Origin: Aquihabitans sp. G128
GTDB lineage: Bacteria; Actinomycetota; Acidimicrobiia; Acidimicrobiales; Iamiaceae
Length of the DNA stretch: 64,000 nt
Assembly: GCF_019048865.1 (NCBI RefSeq)
Contig: NZ_CP077604.1
Coordinates: 2,976,001-3,040,000 of the forward strand
Direction: 5' to 3'
Each line of letters opens with the position of its first letter. The first letter of the stretch is position 1. Below the pieces are notes generated by a model. It was not told where the DNA came from. It searched no databases and saw only the letters and a program-made list of their open reading frames with translations. Made by a program: the position numbers and the translations under genes. This document shows, piece after piece, positions 59,408 through 64,000 of this stretch.

Positions 59408-60065
59408 TCAGCGGTCGCAACCTTCGTCGTCCGCCCAGGTCCCGAGGGTCCGCATCGCATCGATGCGCCACAGTCCGGTGGAGTGGTGCAGCTGCGCCTT
59501 GTTGCGCTGGGAGCGAACCTGCGAGCTCACGACCCTGCCGTCGCTGGTGCGGACCAGCAGTGCGTGCTCCACCAGGCAGAAGGTGACGAAGGCCGTCTCG
59601 TCGCCCCAGAGGTCGACCTTCTCGATCGACGGCACCGGCGCGTCGCCGTTCCCGTACTCGACGTGGATGCCGTCTCGGGCGTAGCCCGCCAGGACCTCGC
59701 GCAGGCGACCGAGGCTCGGGCCGGACTGCGTGCGGGGCAGGCGCCGGTCTGCGGGGTCGGGATGCTCGGCGACGGCCATCGAGGTGGCCATCGCCTTCAG
59801 GAACGAGGCCCTGACCCGGGCCTCGGGGGACGGGGGCTGGGTCGTCGTGGGGGATCGCTCGGACGCCGAGATCGCGCTGGATGGTTCCGCGGCGGCGCTC
59901 GTCGGCAGGTCGACCGTGGCATCGCTCGAGCAGCCGCCCACGAGGAGCGGCACAGCCACCGCCGACGTCAGCAGGAGGTGGGCGGTGAGCCTGCGGGCGG
60001 ACCCAGGCCAGGCAGCCCGGCGGCGGTCGGCGGCGGGCCCGGGTGCGGGGGGGGAGCACGGGCAT
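59408..60065 (-). CDS. Lipoprotein, tandem paralogue B, with single-base frameshift in the signal region
   Basis: The main frame begins at AVAVPLLVGGCSSDATVD, which lacks a full signal peptide. Reading from ATG 60065 and removing one C from the C8 run (60047-60054 as G on the + strand) gives MPVLPPAPGPAADRRRAAW and SARRLTAHLLLTSAVAVPLL joined to it. This aligns with paralogue A from its first residue. The corrected length is 218. The lipobox is LVGGC. Soluble-domain motifs are shared with A (SPEARVRASFLKA, SLGRLRE, APVPSIEKVDL, VTFCLVE, GLWRIDA, GTWADDEGCDR). The upstream CATACT box is also duplicated, so gene and promoter were copied together. Confidence 0.75.
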
Positions 60066-60072
60066 CGCAGCG

Positions 60073-60078
60073 AGTATG
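60073..60078 (-). promoter_or_regulatory. -10-like box CATACT of paralogue B
   Basis: CATACT is 7 nt before ATG 60065, the same distance as in paralogue A. Confidence 0.5.
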
Positions 60079-60287
60079 CGGGTCCACGGCCTTCAAGGCA
60101 AACAGACCCCTATCCGTCATTGTCGGTTTTGTCCGGTATGTCTCATGTTGGGCTCGTCGCCGACATCTCCTTGAACGCGAGCCCTACGACAGGTGTCGTC
60201 GGCGAAGGCGCCAGGGCTCGGCCTCCGTACGTCCGTCGCGGCACGCCACGCCATCGGGTGCCGCCGGATCGTCCGCCGCGATCGCGT

Positions 60288-60680
60288 TCAGGCCGCGGGC
60301 TGGATGAGGTCCCAGCGGTTGCCGAAGGCGTCGACGAAGACCACGACCGTGCCGTACTCCTCCACCCGGGGCTCCTCGGCGAAGGTGACGCCGGCGGCGG
60401 CGTAGCGGGCGTGGTCGCGCCAGAAGTCGTCGGTCTGGAGGAAGAAGCCCACCCGGCCGCCGGCCTGGTTGCCGACGGCGGCCGCCTGGTCGGGCCCGTC
60501 GGCCTGGGCCAGCAGCAGCGACGTGCCCACCGAGCCGGGAGGCGCCACCCGGATCCAGCGCTTGCCGTCGCCCCGGTCGGTGTCCTCGAGCAGCTCGAAG
60601 CCGAGGTCGCCGCAGTAGTGGGCCACGCCGGCGTCGTAGTCGGGCACGAGGAGGGCGACGAGGGACAGCTGCTGGGTCAC
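60288..60680 (-). CDS. VOC-superfamily glyoxalase-like protein
   Basis: 130 residues from GTG 60680. SLVALLVPDYDAGVAHYCGDLGFELLED begins the first module; FFLQTDDFWRDHARYAAAGVTFAEEPR and TVVVFVDAFGNRWDLIQP form the second. This is typical of small actinobacterial glyoxalase/bleomycin-resistance-type proteins. Few metal-ligand His are present, so binding rather than catalysis is possible. The TAGCGT box 6 nt upstream fits a leaderless transcript. It is divergent from the MFS gene across a 338-bp region holding a palindrome pair. Confidence 0.85.
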   Translation of the reverse strand: MTQQLSLVALLVPDYDAGVAHYCGDLGFELLEDTDRGDGKRWIRVAPPGSVGTSLLLAQADGPDQAAAVGNQAGGRVGFFLQTDDFWRDHARYAAAGVTFAEEPRVEEYGTVVVFVDAFGNRWDLIQPAA

Positions 60681-60686
60681 GCCGCC

Positions 60687-60692
60687 ACGCTA
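60687..60692 (-). promoter_or_regulatory. -10-like box TAGCGT of the VOC gene
   Basis: TAGCGT is 6 nt before GTG 60680 on the minus strand. Confidence 0.5.
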
Positions 60693-60815
60693 CGACCCCC
60701 CACCCGCCGCCGACCTCGGCACCTCCGCCGGCGCTGCGCCACCCGAGGCCGACCCCAGCACCGGTCCAGCGACCCACGACGCACCTGGCTGCGGAGCCGG
60801 TCGGATCGAGGGACC

Positions 60816-60937
60816 GAACTTTGGGTCCCACACCCCCCGCGCACCGGTCTGGGACCCAAAGTTCCCGGGGAGGTCCGAGCCGAGAACGAACGTTGCGTCC
60901 CACGCCCCCGCACGCACCGGTCTGGGAACCAAGGTCC
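60816..60937. repeat. Tandem pair of palindromes (GAACTTTGGGTCCCA family)
   Basis: Copy 1 (60816-60864) has perfect 15-bp arms GAACTTTGGGTCCCA / TGGGACCCAAAGTTC around a 19-nt loop. Copy 2 (60888-60937) keeps the arms with several changes and a nearly identical loop ending GCACCGGTC. The period is 72 bp. This pair lies in a divergent, not convergent, region. Confidence 0.88.
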
Positions 60938-61006
60938 ACCGAGGGGGCGAGCGGCGTTGTCGTCGGGATCTCGGTGGCCCCGGCGGGGGCGGCGAGGGGC
61001 GGTCGG

Positions 61007-61012
61007 TAGCGT
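61007..61012 (+). promoter_or_regulatory. -10-like box TAGCGT of the MFS gene
   Basis: TAGCGT is 6 nt before GTG 61019. Confidence 0.5.
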
Positions 61013-61018
61013 GGTCCG

Positions 61019-62326
61019 GTGAGCTGGACGGATCGACGGCACTCGCCGCTGGCGGTGGAGTGCGCCACCTACCTGGCGTTCGGCATGCCGGTGGCCATGC
61101 TCGGGGCCGGGTGGCCCGAGGCCCGCCACACCTTCGACCGACCCAGCAGCGCGCTCGGCCTCGTCGCCGCCGTCTACGGCCTCGGGCGGCTGGCCACCTC
61201 CGCCACCGCGCTCCCGCTGCTCAAGCGGTGGACCATCCGCACGGCCACGGTCGGCCTGCTCGCTGCGCTGGGTGCTGCGTGCCTGGCGGTGGGGCTGGGC
61301 CGGTCGTTCCCGCTGCTGGTGGTGGCGTTCGTGGTGGTGGGCGGCGTCTCGGGGGCCCTCGACTCGCTGGGCAACCGCTACCAGACCGTCGTCCGCCTGG
61401 TCCGCAACGCCGGGCTCATGTTCGGCGCCTACGGCGTCGGCGCCACGCTCGGGCCTGCGCTCGTGGCCGTGACCACCTGGACCACCGGCTACCTGGTCGC
61501 CGCCGCCGTCGCCCTGGCGGCGGCCGCCCTGGCCCGGTCCCACGCCGTGGCCTGGCCCGACGGCATCGAGTCGCCTGCGGCCGGGGCCGCGACGGCGCCG
61601 GCCATCGCCGACGACGGTGCCGTTCCCTTCGCCGCCACCCCCACGGTGGCCCCGACCGGCACGGACTGCGAGGGCGGCGACCCCGTCGATGCCACACGGG
61701 CGACCAGCGCGCTCGTCCCACCCGGTGCGCCCGTCGGCAGCGCCCACGGGACGCCGGTGCCGAAGGGGCCGCTGGTGCTGTCGCTGGCGTGCTTCCTGGT
61801 GTTCTGCGCGCTGGAGGTGACCACCGGGAACTGGACCACCTCGTACCTGGAGGAGCACCGGGGAGCCTCGTCGCAGCTGGCCGGGCTGGCGGTGTCGGGG
61901 TTCTGGGGCGGGGTCACGATCGGGCGGCTGGTGATGGGCCGCATCCCCGCCCACCCGCACCGCCTGCTCACCGTCGGCGCCGTGACGCTCACGGCCGCCT
62001 ACCTGTCGGTGCCGTTCCTGCCCACGGCCGGGTCGATGGTGGCGATCGTGGTGGCCGGCGTGGCCCTGGCCGTCATGCTGCCGACGCTGGTCGTCACCAC
62101 GGCCGAGCGGGTGGGGGTGGCCGCCACCGGCCGGGTGACCGGCTGGCAGATCCTGGCCGCCAACGTCGGCGGCACGGTGTTCTCGGGCGGCATGGGGTTC
62201 CTCGTGTCGCGGACGAACGACGGCGCGCCGATCTGGGTGCTGATCGGCCTCGCCCTCGTCGGCCTCCCCGTCCTCAACCGGGCCCTGGCCGCCCACCCGC
62301 CCGACGTCGAGCCCGCCACGCCCTGA
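61019..62326 (+). CDS. Major facilitator superfamily transporter
   Basis: 435 residues with 12 predicted membrane helices in two halves. A long acidic/Ala-rich loop lies between (residues about 180-235, from AWPDGIESPAAG to GTPVPKGP). The first half has GAGWPEARHTFDRPSSALGLVAAVYGLGRLA and the second NWTTSYLEEHRGASSQLAGLAVSGFWGGVTIGRLVMGRI (in part), like the fucose permease/FucP-related and YbjJ-like MFS groups. The substrate is not assignable. GTG 61019 follows a TAGCGT box. It converges on the SnoaL-like gene. Confidence 0.85.
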   Translation: MSWTDRRHSPLAVECATYLAFGMPVAMLGAGWPEARHTFDRPSSALGLVAAVYGLGRLATSATALPLLKRWTIRTATVGLLAALGAACLAVGLGRSFPLLVVAFVVVGGVSGALDSLGNRYQTVVRLVRNAGLMFGAYGVGATLGPALVAVTTWTTGYLVAAAVALAAAALARSHAVAWPDGIESPAAGAATAPAIADDGAVPFAATPTVAPTGTDCEGGDPVDATRATSALVPPGAPVGSAHGTPVPKGPLVLSLACFLVFCALEVTTGNWTTSYLEEHRGASSQLAGLAVSGFWGGVTIGRLVMGRIPAHPHRLLTVGAVTLTAAYLSVPFLPTAGSMVAIVVAGVALAVMLPTLVVTTAERVGVAATGRVTGWQILAANVGGTVFSGGMGFLVSRTNDGAPIWVLIGLALVGLPVLNRALAAHPPDVEPATP

Positions 62327-62339
62327 CGCCGCCTCGGCT

Positions 62340-62434
62340 GTGCGACCAGGACGGCGGGCATCGGCGCTGGTCGCACGAGCCAGCCGCGCACCGCCACCCA
62401 TGCGACCGGAACGCCCGGCTGCGCTCTGGTCGCA
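62340..62434. repeat. Tandem pair of palindromes (TGCGACCAG family)
   Basis: Copy 1 has arms GTGCGACCAG (62340-62349) and CTGGTCGCAC (62367-62376). Copy 2 has TGCGACCGG (62401-62409) and CTGGTCGCA (62426-62434). The period is 60 bp, with loops of 17 and 16 nt, between convergent genes. Confidence 0.85.
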
Positions 62435-62468
62435 GAGCGGCGGCCGAACCCTGCCGGGCAGGCTCAGG

Positions 62469-62945
62469 TCAGGTCAGGTCGGGTGGGAGGGGGAAGACCT
62501 CGCCGCTGGGGAAGCGGGCCATGGAGCGGTAGCGCCGGGCGGTGATCCACCAGCGGCCGTCGATGCGCCGGTAGGTGTCGCGGTAGAGGCCGTGGGCGTC
62601 GTCGCGACCGTCGACCGAGTTCACCTGGCGCAGCTCGGCCATGAAGACCCGGGCCGTGGCCACGTTCCGGTCCCCGTCGGGCCACAGCTCGATGTGGCTG
62701 TTGAGGATGACGAACTGGAAGTGCTCGAAGCGCTCGATGGCCTGGCCCACGAACGTGCCCAGCTCGCCCGGCCCGTCCATGTGCAGTGCGGGCCGGGTGA
62801 CCAGGTCCAGGTCGACGGTGGCATCCCGGGTGAACAGGTCGTAGAGGCCGGGCCAGTCCCGGCGGGTGACGACGTCGGCGTAGGCCTGCTGGAGCCGGCT
62901 GATGGCCACGTGGTCGACGGTCTGCTGCAGGTCGTCCTCGGTCAC
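62469..62945 (-). CDS. SnoaL-like (NTF2-fold) protein
   Basis: 158 residues from GTG 62945. ISRLQQAYADVVTRRDWPGLYDLFTRDATVDLDL is the usual helix-helix start of SnoaL_4 proteins. FQFVILNSHIELWPDGDRNVATARVFMAELRQ forms the curved sheet, and YRDTYRRIDGRWWITARRYRSM the last strands. The cone-shaped cavity binds or converts small hydrophobic molecules. The specific substrate is unknown. A TAGGGT box 6 nt upstream supports the start. Confidence 0.85.
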   Translation of the reverse strand: MTEDDLQQTVDHVAISRLQQAYADVVTRRDWPGLYDLFTRDATVDLDLVTRPALHMDGPGELGTFVGQAIERFEHFQFVILNSHIELWPDGDRNVATARVFMAELRQVNSVDGRDDAHGLYRDTYRRIDGRWWITARRYRSMARFPSGEVFPLPPDLT

Positions 62946-62951
62946 CGCCGG

Positions 62952-62957
62952 ACCCTA
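62952..62957 (-). promoter_or_regulatory. -10-like box TAGGGT of the SnoaL-like gene
   Basis: TAGGGT is 6 nt before GTG 62945. Confidence 0.55.
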
Positions 62958-63110
62958 CGTCGACCCGCCTCCCGCCGCGCCGGGCGCGACCGGCCACGAG
63001 TGGGATCAGCGATGCGGCCGCGAGCGGTCGGTAGGTTGCGGGCGTCGGCGGTGGGGGCCGCCGGCACGGGGGGGATCGGACGACGACCGAGGCACGGGAG
63101 CCCGCGAGCC

Positions 63111-63335
63111 ATGACGACCACCACCGCCGGCCGGGATGCCCTGGCCACCGAGCTCGAGGGCCCCGTGCCCGAGGCGCTCGACCCGCTCGCCGACGAGCGG
63201 CTGGCCGAGCTGGCTGACCTGCTGGCTGCGGCCAAGGCCCGCCAGGCCGAGGACCTGGCCGCCGGCGCCGAGGAGGCGCTGCGCTTCGTGCCCCGACTGC
63301 TGCGCGGGCCGTTCCGCAGGGCGCTCGGCGCGTGA
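63111..63335 (+). CDS. Small helical protein of unknown function
   Basis: 74 residues from ATG 63111. It is acidic and Ala/Leu-rich throughout, with heptad-like spacing (DERLAELADLLAAAKARQAEDLAAGAEEAL), and ends in a basic patch (RFVPRLLRGPFRRALGA) that might contact membrane or nucleic acid. No family was recognised. Its stop overlaps the GTG of the next gene by 3 bp within GTGA, so the two proteins are probably made together. Confidence 0.6.
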   Translation: MTTTTAGRDALATELEGPVPEALDPLADERLAELADLLAAAKARQAEDLAAGAEEALRFVPRLLRGPFRRALGA

Positions 63336-64000
63336 GCACCACGCTGCGGGCCCGCGCCGAGGTGGTGCGCCTCGCCCGCCTGCTCGGCACCGAGCCCGCC
63401 GAGCTCGACCACCTGGCCGACGCCCTACCGCCCGAGGCCATCCGCGAGCTGCGCGACCGCTGCGTCGAGGTGCTGTTCGACGCCGGCAGCGAGCGCCTCC
63501 GAGGTGCAGCGTCCGCCGCCGCCCTGCTGCCCACCCCCGTGGCCGCCTCGCTGGCGCAGAAGGCCATGGGGCCGGTGCTGTGCGCGCTGCTCGCCGGTTC
63601 GGTCGACCGGCGCCGCACCGTCGACATCGCCGACCGCCTGCCTCCTGCGTTCCTGGCCGAGGTGGCCATCCACCTCGACCCGCGCCGGGTGCCCGACGTG
63701 GTGGCGGCGATGGCCCCGGCCCGCGTGGCGGCGGTGACCGAGGAGCTGACCGCCCGGAGCGAGCACGTCACCATGGCCCAGTTCGTGGACCACCTCACGC
63801 CCGAGGCCCTCGACGCCGCCCTCGCCGTGGTCGACGACGATGCCCTGCTGCGCACCGCCTTCCTCGTGGACGACCCGGCGCGCATCGACCGGATCGTCAC
63901 CGAGCTGCCCGACGAGCGGGTCGTCGGCCTCCTCGCCGCCGCGAGGACCTCGGCGCTGTGGTTCGAGGTGCTGGCGGTGATCGACGAGCTCGGCCCACGG
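63332..64000 (+). CDS. Helical-repeat protein of unknown function (3' end outside window)
   Basis: The frame from GTG 63332 is open to the last base, giving at least 223 residues with normal high-GC codon use. The sequence is made of amphipathic helices with recurring units such as AELDHLADALPPEAIRELRD, RTVDIADRLPPAFLAEVAIH, RRVPDVVAAMAPARVAAVTE and MAQFVDHLTPEALDAALAVV. These resemble HEAT- or MgtE-N-like superhelical repeats of about 30 residues. No catalytic motif is visible. It is translationally coupled to the 74-residue protein before it. The function is unknown. Confidence 0.65.
   Translation, partial: MSTTLRARAEVVRLARLLGTEPAELDHLADALPPEAIRELRDRCVEVLFDAGSERLRGAASAAALLPTPVAASLAQKAMGPVLCALLAGSVDRRRTVDIADRLPPAFLAEVAIHLDPRRVPDVVAAMAPARVAAVTEELTARSEHVTMAQFVDHLTPEALDAALAVVDDDALLRTAFLVDDPARIDRIVTELPDERVVGLLAAARTSALWFEVLAVIDELGPR

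Noticed and set aside
60816..60937. Palindrome pair as a simple terminator pair
   Set aside because: It lies between divergent genes, about 120 bp or more upstream of one start and 80 bp upstream of the other, so there is no 3' end to terminate.

Overview
The window is about 64 kb of very GC-rich, gene-dense DNA with frequent GTG starts and many 4-bp ATGA/GTGA overlaps. It looks like an actinobacterial chromosome. Type IV pilus genes (pilB, pilC, pilT, pilV/W/X-like) sitting with F420-type luciferase-like oxidoreductase, DUF4235, DUF4173, DUF3224, WYL and Rv1318c-like adenylate cyclase genes suggest the class Acidimicrobiia (Iamia/Ilumatobacter-like). That placement is inferred from gene content only. 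No rRNA, tRNA, CRISPR array, prophage or insertion sequence was recognised.

Layout. 1-4576: end of xseA, xseB, a lipoprotein, a membrane-anchored protein, a sugar-nucleotide epimerase and a polyprenyl diphosphate synthase. 4800-8000: two alpha/beta hydrolases divergent from a polysaccharide flippase. 8001-22095: one minus-strand type IV pilus block read pilB, pilC, pilV-like, pilW-like, pilX-like, major pilin, pilT, a 1352-residue secreted adhesin-like protein and a further prepilin. The pilW-like protein carries a very large glycine-rich extension. 22.2-31.9 kb: trmB, a lipoprotein hydrolase, a hexapeptide acyltransferase, a 2-oxoacid dehydrogenase E2/E1 operon, an SDR and an aldo/keto reductase. 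32-45 kb: membrane adenylate cyclase, DHDPS-like protein, TetR, SDR, GlcD-like FAD oxidase with a TPP enzyme, MgtC, sugar kinase and DUF4173. 45.1-45.9 kb is a gene-poor, palindrome-rich stretch. 45.9-64 kb: F420 enzyme, LMW phosphatase, deaminase, a giant CocE-type secreted hydrolase with a TetR gene opposite it, an MpaB-like oxygenase, WYL regulator/DUF3224, an AlkZ-like protein, a possible nuclease-fold protein, duplicated lipoproteins, MFS transporter, SnoaL-like protein and a gene running off the right edge.

Three window-wide signals stand out. First, long imperfect palindromes of about 33-53 bp, mostly in tandem pairs, lie in many intergenic regions and mainly between convergent genes. 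Two loci 21 kb apart share the same sequence family and exactly the same 73-bp spacing. Second, more than twenty genes have a TANNNT-like box 6-9 nt before the start codon, which is the signature of leaderless transcripts; it was used here to choose starts. Third, six otherwise intact genes each carry an apparent single-base insertion, mostly in G/C homopolymers. This looks like sequencing error rather than gene decay, so these genes are annotated as one CDS each.
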